A DNA stretch of 64,000 bases, from contig NZ_QYRN01000008.1 in assembly GCF_003583935.1 (NCBI RefSeq), forward strand, positions 1-64,000, written 5' to 3'. The notes under the pieces were generated by a model. That model did not search any database and was not told the origin of the DNA. It saw only the letters and a list, made by a program, of their open reading frames with translations. Shown here piece after piece: positions 9,329 to 17,208 of this stretch. How positions within the stretch are numbered: position 1 is the stretch's first letter; every line of letters starts with the position of its first letter. Both the position numbers and the translations under genes were made by a program. The stretch is from Aureimonas flava (GTDB lineage: Bacteria; Pseudomonadota; Alphaproteobacteria; Rhizobiales; Rhizobiaceae).

Positions 9329-10345
9329 TCAGTCGCGGTTGGCGACGCCGGCCTGCGCGAAGGTCGCCATGCCGTTGTGACAGGCCACGGCCGCCTTCAC
9401 CACGGCGGCCGCCAGCGCCGCGCCCGTGCCCTCGCCGAGCCGCATGCCGAGCGCCAGCACCGGCACCTTGTCCATGATCGCGAGCGCCTTCTGATGGCCG
9501 GGCTCGGCGGAGACGTGGCCGAACAGGCAATGGTCGAGCGCGCGCGGATCCATGGCATGGAGCACGGCGGCGGCGGCGGTGGCGACGAAGCCGTCCACGA
9601 TCACCGGCACGCGCTGCATGCGGGCGGCGAGGATGGCGCCCGCGATGGCCGCGATCTCGCGGCCGCCAAGCCGTCGCAGCACCTCCAGCGGATCGGCGAA
9701 GTGCGCGCGGTGCAGCGCCAGCGCCTCGTCCACCGCCGCCGCCTTGCGCGCCATGCCGGCCGCGTCCTGCCCGGTGCCGGGGCCGACCCAGTCGGCCGCC
9801 GTGCCGCCGAACAGGGCGGCGAAGATCGCGGCGGCGACGGCCGTGTTGCCGATGCCCATCTCGCCGAGGACGAGGAGGTCGGGCTCGCCCGCCAGACACT
9901 CCATGCCGAAGGCCATGGTGGCCGCGCAGTCGCGCTCGCCGAGCGCCGCCTCCTCCGTGATGTCGGCGGTGGGGTAGTCGAGCGCCAGGTCGAAGATCTT
10001 GAGCCCAAGATCGAACGTGGCGCAGATCTGGTTGATCGCCGCCCCGCCCGCCGCGAAATTCTCCACCATGGACTGGGTGACCGTGGGCGGAAAGGCCGAG
10101 ACGCCCTTGCGGGCCACGCCGTGGTTGCCGGCGAACACGGCGACCACCGGCCGATCCACGGTGGGCGCTCGGCCCTGCCAGGCCGCCATCCACTCGGCGA
10201 TCTCCTCCAGCCGGCCGAGGCTGCCGGACGGCTTCGTCAGCTCCTCCTGCCGGTGGCGGGCCGCGTGCCGCGCCGCCCCGTCGGCCGCCGGCATCTGGCG
10301 GAGCAGGGCGCGGATGTCGTCGAAGGGAAGGCCGGTGGCGGACAT
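9329..10345 (-). CDS. cobT: Nicotinate-nucleotide-dimethylbenzimidazole phosphoribosyltransferase CobT
   Basis: This enzyme makes alpha-ribazole 5'-phosphate, the lower-ligand precursor of cobalamin, from nicotinate mononucleotide and dimethylbenzimidazole. The 338-residue length is usual. Visible family motifs include TKPSGSLGRLE near the N-terminus, FAGNHGV, LGEMGIGNTAVAAA, VGPGTG and RLGEGTGAALA, the last containing the catalytic Glu. ATG 10345 is used; longer readings run into the divergent cobS region. It faces cobS head-to-head, and both act in nucleotide-loop assembly. This CobT is unrelated to the chelatase subunit of the same name. Confidence 0.96.
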   Translation of the reverse strand: MSATGLPFDDIRALLRQMPAADGAARHAARHRQEELTKPSGSLGRLEEIAEWMAAWQGRAPTVDRPVVAVFAGNHGVARKGVSAFPPTVTQSMVENFAAGGAAINQICATFDLGLKIFDLALDYPTADITEEAALGERDCAATMAFGMECLAGEPDLLVLGEMGIGNTAVAAAIFAALFGGTAADWVGPGTGQDAAGMARKAAAVDEALALHRAHFADPLEVLRRLGGREIAAIAGAILAARMQRVPVIVDGFVATAAAAVLHAMDPRALDHCLFGHVSAEPGHQKALAIMDKVPVLALGMRLGEGTGAALAAAVVKAAVACHNGMATFAQAGVANRD

Positions 10346-10471
10346 GGGCGGGCGTCTCCGAAAGCGATGCGGGCGGGCTCCGCGTGATAGGCGCAAAGGC
10401 CGCCCGCCGCAAACCCGGCCGCGCCCTCGCCGCCACCGGCGGCGGCGCCCCGCCTGGTGTAGGGTGGCGGC
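10346..10471. promoter_or_regulatory. Divergent cobT/cobS promoter region
   Basis: The 126-base spacer between two divergent cobalamin genes must carry both promoters. It is too short for a complete cobalamin riboswitch, and no B12 box is present on either strand. Confidence 0.4.
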
Positions 10472-11248
10472 ATGATTCGCCCCGTCCGCTCCGTGCTGCG
10501 CGCCAGCGCCTTCCTGACGCGCCTGCCGGCGGTAGGCGGCGCGTTCGCCGGCACCCCGGTGCCGCTGGGGCGGGACGCGCCGGCCTTTCCGGTGGCGGGG
10601 CTCCTCGTGGCCGCGTTGCCCGCTCTGGTTCTCGCCGGTCTCGGCGAGGCCGGCCTCGCGCCGCTCGCCGCCGCGACGGTCGCGGTGCTTCTCCTGGTCG
10701 CGCTCACCGGCGCGCTGCACGAGGACGGGCTCGGCGACACAGCGGACGGGCTGTTCGGCCATGCCGACAAGGCGCGCGCGCTGGCGATCATGAAGGACAG
10801 CCGCACCGGAACCTACGGCGCGCTGGCGCTGGCCGGCGCGCTGCTTCTGCGCGTCACGCTGCTCGCCGACGTCGCGGGGAGCTCGGCACCGGCCGCCGCG
10901 CTGGCGCTGGCCGGCGCCGCATCGGCGAGCCGCGGCGCGATGGCGCTCTTCTGGGCCGCGCTTCCGAGCGCCGATCCCGGCGGGCTCGCCGACCGCGCCG
11001 GTCGCCCCACGGCGGCGGAAGGCGGCTGGGCCGCCCTCCTCGGGTTCGGCCTCGCCGTTCTCCTGACCCAGCCCCTCTTCGGCTGGGGCGCCGCGCTCCT
11101 GCCCCTGGCGCTCGCCGCGCTCGCCTGGGAGGCGCTGCGGCGCGTGGTCCGGCGGCGCCTTGGCGGCCAGACGGGCGACACGCTCGGCGCCTGCCAGCAG
11201 ACCGTGGAGATCGCCTGGCTCCTCGGCCTCGCGCTCCTCACCCCGTGA
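10472..11248 (+). CDS. cobS: Adenosylcobinamide-GDP ribazoletransferase (cobalamin synthase)
   Basis: An integral membrane enzyme that joins adenosylcobinamide-GDP to alpha-ribazole, the last assembly step (called CobV in the Pseudomonas denitrificans naming). The 258-residue protein has the family's acidic metal-binding segment ALHEDGLGDTADGLFGH at about 90-106, followed by KARALAIMKDSRTGTYG. Several long hydrophobic helices follow. Its 3' end overlaps the convergent cobD by 11 bases. Confidence 0.95.
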   Translation: MIRPVRSVLRASAFLTRLPAVGGAFAGTPVPLGRDAPAFPVAGLLVAALPALVLAGLGEAGLAPLAAATVAVLLLVALTGALHEDGLGDTADGLFGHADKARALAIMKDSRTGTYGALALAGALLLRVTLLADVAGSSAPAAALALAGAASASRGAMALFWAALPSADPGGLADRAGRPTAAEGGWAALLGFGLAVLLTQPLFGWGAALLPLALAALAWEALRRVVRRRLGGQTGDTLGACQQTVEIAWLLGLALLTP

Positions 11249-12206
11249 AGGCGAGAGCCACGAGCGTCAGCGCGAGAAGGAGGTCGCAGACCCGGCGGAA
11301 CAGGCGCAGCGCGGCGCGGATGTCGGCCGCCGTCGCCACGCGCCGGCCGGCGGCATGGAGCAGCGGCGCCTCCACCGCGAGCGTGCCGTAGCGGCGCGGG
11401 CCGCCGAGCGCGAGCGCCAGCGCCCCGGCGGCGGCGGCTTCCGGCCAGCCGGCATTGGGCGAACGGTGGCGCCGCCCGTCGGCCCACGCGGCGCGCGCGG
11501 CCCGCACGCCCGCCCCGCGCCCGGACGTCAGGACGGCGGCCAGCACGAGAAGGCCGGCGGTCAGCCGCGCCGGAACGAGGTTGGCGACGTCGTCGAGCCG
11601 CGCCGCGGCCCAGCCGTAGTCGCGGTAGCGATCGTCGAGATGTCCGATCATCGAATCGGCCGTGTTCAGCATCTTGTAGGCGAGGAGCCCCGGCAGGCCG
11701 AACACGAGGAGGAACAGCCAGGGCGCGACCACCCCGTCCGAGGCGTTCTCGGCCAGGCTCTCGATCGCGGCGCGCGCGACGCCCGCCTCGTCCAGCGCCT
11801 CCGGGTCGCGGCCGACGATCATGGACACCGCGCGCCGGCCAGCGGCGAGGCCTTCCCTGTCCAGCGCCCCGGCGACGCGGCCCACATGGTCGGCAAGGCT
11901 TCGCTGCGCCAGGAACACGGAGGCGACCAGCGCCTCCACGCCGAGGCCCGGCCAGCCGAGCGGAGCCAGGAGACGGTGCAGCCCGTGGCCGAGAAGCGCG
12001 GCGAGACCGAGAAGCGCGAGGATCGACACCGTGCCGGCCGCCCGCCGCCGGCGGGCCGGCCAGTGCGCCTGGTTGCCCCGGCGCTCGGCGGCGGCGATCA
12101 GCGCGCCGAAGCCCGCCACCGGATGGGGCACGCGCCGCCACACCGCGTCCGGATCGCCGAGGATGCGGTCGAGCGCCAGGGCGAGGGCGGCGAGGACGGC
12201 GTTCAA
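11238..12206 (-). CDS. cobD: Adenosylcobinamide-phosphate synthase CobD/CbiB
   Basis: A membrane protein that attaches the aminopropanol linker to adenosylcobyric acid. At 322 residues it has typical length, with the family segments LDRILGDPDAVWRRVPHPV near the N-terminus, GRDPEALDEAGVARAAIES, ENASDGVVAPWLF and YKMLNTADSMIGH. The start is a TTG whose last bases overlap the cobC stop (TTGA, 12203-12206), so translation is probably coupled to cobC. It is the last gene of cobB-cobC-cobD and runs 11 bases into cobS on the other strand. Confidence 0.94.
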   Translation of the reverse strand: MNAVLAALALALDRILGDPDAVWRRVPHPVAGFGALIAAAERRGNQAHWPARRRRAAGTVSILALLGLAALLGHGLHRLLAPLGWPGLGVEALVASVFLAQRSLADHVGRVAGALDREGLAAGRRAVSMIVGRDPEALDEAGVARAAIESLAENASDGVVAPWLFLLVFGLPGLLAYKMLNTADSMIGHLDDRYRDYGWAAARLDDVANLVPARLTAGLLVLAAVLTSGRGAGVRAARAAWADGRRHRSPNAGWPEAAAAGALALALGGPRRYGTLAVEAPLLHAAGRRVATAADIRAALRLFRRVCDLLLALTLVALAFTG

Positions 12207-13219
12207 GCGCCCGCATCCCCCCGCGCGCCGGCCAAGGCGTCGGCGAGCCGCGCGGCCTCCGCCTCGTCGCGAACCAGGCCGAGCCGCAGCCAGTCGGGCC
12301 GCCGCACGAAGGGGCGCGCGAGCACATGCCGGCGCGCCAGGGCCTCGAACAGCGCGTGGGCGCGAGGTGCCTCCACCAGGGCGAACAGCGCGGCGTCGCC
12401 CGTCGGCACGAACCCGGACGACCGGATCGCCCCGCGCGTCAGCGCGGCGCGGCGCGCGATCGCCTCGCGCAGCCCGCGCACCAGCGCCGCGTCGTCCATC
12501 AGCCGCTCGCCCACCGCCAGCGCTGGACCGGACACGGCCCAGGGGCCGAGCCGCTCCGCCAGCCGGTCGGCAAGGTCCGGCACCGTGAGCGCGAAGCCGA
12601 GGCGCAGGCCGGCGAGGCCGAAGAACTTGCCGAACGAGCGCAGCACCACCAGTCCCGGCCGGCCGGCGTCGGGGGCGAGGCTCTCGCGCGGGTCCGCGTC
12701 CATGAAGGCCTCGTCCACCAGCAGCCAGCCGCCGCGCGCGGCGAGCGCGTCCGCCAGAGCGAGCAGCGCGGCGCGGCCGAAGCGGCGCCCGTCGGGATTG
12801 TTGGGATTCACCACCACCGCGACCCGCGTTTCGGGCGGGCACTCTTCCGGCGCGGCGAGGGGGAGAACGTCGTGCCCGGCCGCCTGGAACGCACGCGCGT
12901 GCTCGGCATAGGCGGGATCGAGGATCGCCGTGGGACCCGTCGGCAGGAGGTGGGGCAGGAGCGAGATCAGCGCCTGGCTGCCCGGCGCCGCCACCACGCC
13001 CGCACCGGCCGGCGCGCCGCAATGGCGCCGCGCGGCGTCACGCGCGCGCGCCTCCGACGCGGCCTCCGGCAGGCGCGCGAAGAGTTCGGACTCCAGCGCC
13101 GGCAGGGGCGGCGGCACGGGGTTGATGCCGGTAGAGAGGTCCAGCCAGTCCTCTCGCCGACCGCCGAAGCGCGCGAGCGCGGCGTCCAGCGCCCCGCCAT
13201 GGACGAGATGCGCGCTCAT
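12203..13219 (-). CDS. cobC: Threonine-phosphate decarboxylase-like aminotransferase CobC/CobD-type
   Basis: A 338-residue fold-type I PLP enzyme. It resembles the decarboxylase that forms (R)-1-amino-2-propanol phosphate for the corrinoid linker, called CobC in the aerobic-pathway naming. Visible features are the N-terminal HGGALDAALARFG and DLSTGINPVPPP, VVNPNNPDGR, VDEAFMDADP, and SFGKFFGLAGLRLGF with the PLP-binding Lys. Its ATG overlaps the cobB stop (ATGA, 13216-13219), and cobD starts inside its own stop, so the three are translationally linked. Confidence 0.93.
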   Translation of the reverse strand: MSAHLVHGGALDAALARFGGRREDWLDLSTGINPVPPPLPALESELFARLPEAASEARARDAARRHCGAPAGAGVVAAPGSQALISLLPHLLPTGPTAILDPAYAEHARAFQAAGHDVLPLAAPEECPPETRVAVVVNPNNPDGRRFGRAALLALADALAARGGWLLVDEAFMDADPRESLAPDAGRPGLVVLRSFGKFFGLAGLRLGFALTVPDLADRLAERLGPWAVSGPALAVGERLMDDAALVRGLREAIARRAALTRGAIRSSGFVPTGDAALFALVEAPRAHALFEALARRHVLARPFVRRPDWLRLGLVRDEAEAARLADALAGARGDAGA

Positions 13220-14523
13220 GCGCGATCGATCACATGGATATAGGAGCCGCAGACGCGGCCGCGCCGAAGGCCGACGGCACCGAGATCCCGGCCCAGCGCA
13301 TCCGCCGCGTCGAACAGGCGATCGCCCGCCCCTTCCGCCACCACGGAGGAGTAGTGGAACTCGTGGCCCGTCAGCGCCCCGGCCCAGGGCGCGCCCGCGT
13401 GCGCGCGGAGCCGGCGGTAGCCGAGATGCAGCCGGCGCCGGGCGAAGCTGGTCTCGAGCGGCAGGAAGCCCAGCATGGCGTGGCGCGCCCCTCCCTCGTC
13501 CTCCAGCCCCTCTCCCAGAACCATGTAGCCGCCGCACTCGCCGTAGATCGCGGCGCCCCGCGCCCGCGCCGCCGCCATGCCCGCCCGAAACCCCGCCGCC
13601 GCCGCGATGCGCCCGGCATGGAGCTCGGGATAGCCGCCCGGCAGGAACACCGCGTCCGCGGCCGCCTCCGGCCCCTCGTCCGCCAGCGGCGAAAAGAACG
13701 ACAGCTCCGCGCCCGCCAGGCGCCAGCCGTCGAGGAGGTGCGGATAGGCGAAGGCGAAGGCTTCGTCGCGCGCCACGGCCACCCGCGCCCCGAGCGGGGC
13801 GAGGCGCGGCGCGGGGGCGCGTTCGGGACGAGGCGCGGGCGCGGGCGCGAGCAGCGCCTCGACGGCTGCCGTGTCCGCCCCTTCGGCGAACCACGCGGCG
13901 GCCTCGTCCAGGAACCCGTCGAGCCCCGCGGTCTCGCCCGCCTGGACAAGCCCAAGGTGGCGTTCGGGCATCCGCAGGCCGTCGCGCGGCGGCAGGACGG
14001 CGAGCACCGGCAGCCCCAGCGGCGCCAGCGCCGCGCGCAGGAGCGCCTCGTGCCGGGCGCTCGCGACGCGGTTCAGCGCGAGCCCGCAGAAGGGGAGGTC
14101 CGGCCGGTGGTCGCGAAAGCCGCGCACCAGGGCCGCGACGGATTGCGACTGCCGCGCGCAGTCCACCACGAACAGCACCGGCAGGCCGATGGCGCCGGCA
14201 AGATCCGCCGCCGAGCCGGTGCCGTCCGCCGCCCCGTCGAACAGGCCCATCATCCCCTCCACCACGAGCGGCGCGCCGCCGGTCTCGCAGAGGTCGCGGA
14301 GCAGCGCGGGGCGCATCGCATAGGGGTCGAGATTGACCGAGGCGCGCCCGGCGGCGGCTGTGTGGAAGGCCGGGTCGATATAGTCGGGCCCGGCCTTGGC
14401 GGGTGCCGGCGCGAGCCCGCGCCCGCGCGCCCAGCGCAGGAGCGCGAGCGTGAGGAGCGTCTTGCCGCTGCCGGATTGCGGCGCGGCGACGAGGAGACCG
14501 GGACGGGGCGGATGCGCGCTCAT
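13216..14523 (-). CDS. cobB: Cobyrinate / hydrogenobyrinate a,c-diamide synthase
   Basis: A glutamine-dependent amidotransferase that amidates the a and c side chains of the corrin ring. The 435-residue product has an N-terminal ATP-binding domain with AAPQSGSGKTLLTLALL and KAGPDYIDPAFH. A C-terminal class I amidotransferase domain has the nucleophile in YGECGGYMVLGE and ends in YIHVIDRA. It is the first gene of cobB-cobC-cobD and is divergent from cbiD across less than 50 bases. Whether the natural substrate is cobyrinate or hydrogenobyrinate depends on when cobalt enters, which this locus leaves open. Confidence 0.95.
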   Translation of the reverse strand: MSAHPPRPGLLVAAPQSGSGKTLLTLALLRWARGRGLAPAPAKAGPDYIDPAFHTAAAGRASVNLDPYAMRPALLRDLCETGGAPLVVEGMMGLFDGAADGTGSAADLAGAIGLPVLFVVDCARQSQSVAALVRGFRDHRPDLPFCGLALNRVASARHEALLRAALAPLGLPVLAVLPPRDGLRMPERHLGLVQAGETAGLDGFLDEAAAWFAEGADTAAVEALLAPAPAPRPERAPAPRLAPLGARVAVARDEAFAFAYPHLLDGWRLAGAELSFFSPLADEGPEAAADAVFLPGGYPELHAGRIAAAAGFRAGMAAARARGAAIYGECGGYMVLGEGLEDEGGARHAMLGFLPLETSFARRRLHLGYRRLRAHAGAPWAGALTGHEFHYSSVVAEGAGDRLFDAADALGRDLGAVGLRRGRVCGSYIHVIDRA

Positions 14524-14570
14524 GATTGCGGCGCTTTTCGCACGGATGCGCGGCGCCTATAAGCCCCCGC

Positions 14571-15707
14571 ATGGGCATCGATGGCGGGCAGCGCCGGACA
14601 CGGGCGGGCGGATCGGACGCGGCGGCGGCGACGCGCGAGGGCGTGCCGCTGCGGCGCGGCTGGACCACGGGCGCCTGCGCCACCGCCGCCACCAAGGCGG
14701 CGCTCGCCGCGCTGCTCTCCGGCGCATTTCCCGACCCCGTGGAGATCGTGCTGCCCAAGGGCGAGCGACCGGCGTTTCCGCTGGCGCGCGCCCATGTCGC
14801 GGGCGGCGAGGCCTTCGCCGCGATCGTCAAGGACGCCGGCGACGACCCCGACGTGACGCACCTCGCCGAGGTCGGGGCGCGGGTGCGGCTGGGGGCGCCG
14901 GGCACCGGCATCGTGTTCCGCGCGGGGCCGGGCGTCGGCACGGTGACCCGGCCCGGCCTGCCGATCCCGCCCGGCGAACCGGCGATCAACCCGGTGCCGC
15001 GCGCCCTGATGCGGGCCGAGGTCGAGGCGCTGTGCGCCGCCCACGGCGTGTCGCCGGACGTCGAGATCGTGATCGAGGTGGCGGACGGCGAGCGCCTGGC
15101 CGAACGGACCTGGAACGGTCGGCTGGGGATCCTCGGCGGCCTGTCGATCCTCGGCACCACGGGGATCGTGCATCCGTTCTCCTGCTCGGCCTGGATCCAC
15201 TCGATCCATCGCGGGATCGACGTGGCGCGCGCCTCCGGCCTCGGGCACGTGGTCGGTGCGACGGGCTCGGCCAGCGAGGACGCGGCACGCCGGCGCTATC
15301 CGGACCTTCCCGACATCGCCTATCTCGACATGGGCGACTTCGCCGGCGGCGTCCTCAAATATTTGCGCCGGCACCCCGTGCCGCGCCTGACGCTGGCCGG
15401 GGGCTTCGCCAAGTTCACCAAGCTGGCGCAGGGGGCGCTGGACCTCCATTCGGGGCGCAGCCAGGTGGACCTCCGCTTCCTGCTCGGCCTCGCGGGTGGC
15501 GCCGGCGGGGATCTGGAGGCGGCGGTACTCGGCGCCAACACGGCCAAGGAGGTTCTGGATCTGGCGCGGGCGCGCGGCATCGACCTGGCGGCACCCGTCG
15601 CGGCCCGCGCGCGCGACACGGCGCGCGAGGCGCTGGGCGACGCCGCCGTCGGCGTCGAGGTGCTGGTGACGGACCGGGCCGGACGGGTGATCGCCCATGC
15701 CGGCTGA
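14571..15707 (+). CDS. cbiD: Cobalt-precorrin-5B C1-methyltransferase CbiD
   Basis: CbiD methylates C-1 of the ring in the oxygen-independent pathway. The 378-residue product begins its domain with LRRGWTTGACATAATKAAL and contains the family segments IPPGEPAINPVPR, LGILGGLSILGTTGIVHPFS and GHVVGATGS. ATG 14571 gives the expected length; a TTG at 14526 adds 15 unconserved residues. cobK begins 11 bases before its stop. A CbiD in a locus that also has CobN and CobH/I/L/M is noteworthy because the aerobic route uses CobF for this methylation, and no cobF is visible. Confidence 0.94.
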   Translation: MGIDGGQRRTRAGGSDAAAATREGVPLRRGWTTGACATAATKAALAALLSGAFPDPVEIVLPKGERPAFPLARAHVAGGEAFAAIVKDAGDDPDVTHLAEVGARVRLGAPGTGIVFRAGPGVGTVTRPGLPIPPGEPAINPVPRALMRAEVEALCAAHGVSPDVEIVIEVADGERLAERTWNGRLGILGGLSILGTTGIVHPFSCSAWIHSIHRGIDVARASGLGHVVGATGSASEDAARRRYPDLPDIAYLDMGDFAGGVLKYLRRHPVPRLTLAGGFAKFTKLAQGALDLHSGRSQVDLRFLLGLAGGAGGDLEAAVLGANTAKEVLDLARARGIDLAAPVAARARDTAREALGDAAVGVEVLVTDRAGRVIAHAG

Positions 15708-16440
15708 CCGTCCCCGGCGGGTCCTGATCCTCGGCGGAACGGCGGAGGCGACGGCGCTCGCCCGTCGGCTCGCCGCGGAGCGCCCGAGCCTTCCTCTCGT
15801 GCTGTCCCTGGCCGGCCGCACGCTCGCGCCCGACCTGCCGGCCGGGATCGACGCGCGGATCGGCGGTTTCGGCGGGGCGGCGGGGCTCGCCGCCTTCCTG
15901 GGCTCGCAAGCGATCACGCACCTCGTCGACGCGACGCATCCCTTCGCGGCCGGCATCTCGCGCAACGCGGCGGAAGCCGCCGCGACGGCGGGCGTCCGGC
16001 GCCTCGCGCTCCACCGTCCCGGCTGGACGGCGGGGCCGGACGACCGCTGGCTGCGGGTCGCCTGCCTCGCCGGTGCCCGCGACGCCCTGCCGCACGGGGC
16101 GCGCCCGTTCCTGGCGCTCGGCCGCCAGCATCTCGCCACGTTCCGCCACCGGCCCGACCTCCGGCCCGTGCTGCGCATGGTGGACCCGCCGGACGACCTG
16201 CCCTTCGCGGCCGACCTCGTGCTCGGCAAGCCGGGCGACCGCGCGGCGGAAGTCGCGCTGATGGCGCGGACGGGCGTCACCCATCTCGTGTGCCGCGATT
16301 CGGGCGGGCGGGCCTCGTTCGCCAAGGTCGAGGCGGCGCGCGCCCTGGGGCTTCCCGTGGTGCTGATCGACCGCCCGCCACCGCCGCCGCCGCCGCTCGC
16401 GGCCGACACGGAGGCGGCGCTCGCCTGGCTAGCCGGCTGA
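15697..16440 (+). CDS. cobK: Precorrin-6A / cobalt-precorrin-6A reductase
   Basis: An NAD(P)H-dependent reductase of the corrin ring. The 247-residue protein has an N-terminal nucleotide-binding motif VLILGGTAEATALARRL, the conserved VDATHPFAAGISRNA and the C-terminal VCRDSGGRASFAKVEAA. A poly-Pro run (RPPPPPPPL) near residue 230 is unusual but lies in a linker. It overlaps cbiD by 11 bases and the convergent cobM by 12. Its cbiD neighbour would fit either CobK or CbiJ naming. Confidence 0.93.
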   Translation: MPADRPRRVLILGGTAEATALARRLAAERPSLPLVLSLAGRTLAPDLPAGIDARIGGFGGAAGLAAFLGSQAITHLVDATHPFAAGISRNAAEAAATAGVRRLALHRPGWTAGPDDRWLRVACLAGARDALPHGARPFLALGRQHLATFRHRPDLRPVLRMVDPPDDLPFAADLVLGKPGDRAAEVALMARTGVTHLVCRDSGGRASFAKVEAARALGLPVVLIDRPPPPPPPLAADTEAALAWLAG

Positions 16441-17208
16441 GCGGCCGCGCACGGGGCGCAGGATGTGCGGGTGGGCGGCATCGTAGAGCTTGGAATCGAC
16501 GAAGCCCTCGGCGCCCAGCGCCCGCCCCACCAGCACCAGGGCGGTCCGGGTGAGCTTCGCCTCGCGCACGCGCCGGGCCACGGTGGAGAGCGTCGCGTGG
16601 ATGAAGGCCTCGTCGGGCCAGCCGACGCGATAGGCGACCACCACCGGGCAGTCCGGCCCGTAGGCCGGCAGGGCGCCGAGCTCGCGCTCGATATGGGCGA
16701 GGTTGCGGATCGACAGGTGGATCGCCAGCGTCGCGCCGCTCCGGCCGAGCGTCGCGAGATCCTCGCCCTCCGGCATGGCCGAGGACTTCATCGCCGTGCG
16801 CGTGACGATCACGCTCTGGCAGACCTCGGGGATCGTCAGCTCCTGGCGGAGCGCTGCGGCCGCCGCCGCGAAGGCGGGCACGCCCGGCGTCACGTCGTAA
16901 GGGATGGCGAGCGCGTCGAGCCGCCGCATCTGCTCGGCGGTCGCCCCGTAGATCGACGGATCGCCCGAATGGACGCGGGCGACGTCGAGGCCTGCGCGAT
17001 GCGCCGCCTCCATCTCCGCCACGATCTGGTCGAGATGCATCGGCGCGGTGTCGAGGACGCGCGCGCCGGCCGGCGCCGCGCGGACGATCTCCTCCGGCAC
17101 CAGCGATCCGGCATAGAGGCAGACCGGGCAGCTCTCGATCAGCCGCAGGCCGCGCACGGTGATGAGGTCGGGCGCGCCGGGGCCGGCGCCGATGAAATGG
17201 ACGGTCAC
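16429..17208 (-). CDS. cobM: Precorrin-4 / cobalt-precorrin-4 C11-methyltransferase
   Basis: A SAM-dependent tetrapyrrole methylase of 259 residues. It has the family's N-terminal HFIGAGPGAPDLITVRG, the CLYAGSLVP segment specific to CobM/CbiF and the SAM-binding HSGDPSIYG. The start is GTG 17208 inside the cobJ stop (GTGA). It is the last gene of the cbiX-cobH-cobL-cobI-cobJ-cobM run. Confidence 0.95.
   Translation of the reverse strand: MTVHFIGAGPGAPDLITVRGLRLIESCPVCLYAGSLVPEEIVRAAPAGARVLDTAPMHLDQIVAEMEAAHRAGLDVARVHSGDPSIYGATAEQMRRLDALAIPYDVTPGVPAFAAAAAALRQELTIPEVCQSVIVTRTAMKSSAMPEGEDLATLGRSGATLAIHLSIRNLAHIERELGALPAYGPDCPVVVAYRVGWPDEAFIHATLSTVARRVREAKLTRTALVLVGRALGAEGFVDSKLYDAAHPHILRPVRGRSAG

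Noticed and set aside
12203-15160. A 985-codon minus-strand frame suggesting a giant protein over cobC, cobB and cbiD
   Set aside because: Only the last 338 codons (cobC) are homologous to anything; the remainder is antisense or out of frame to cobB and cbiD.
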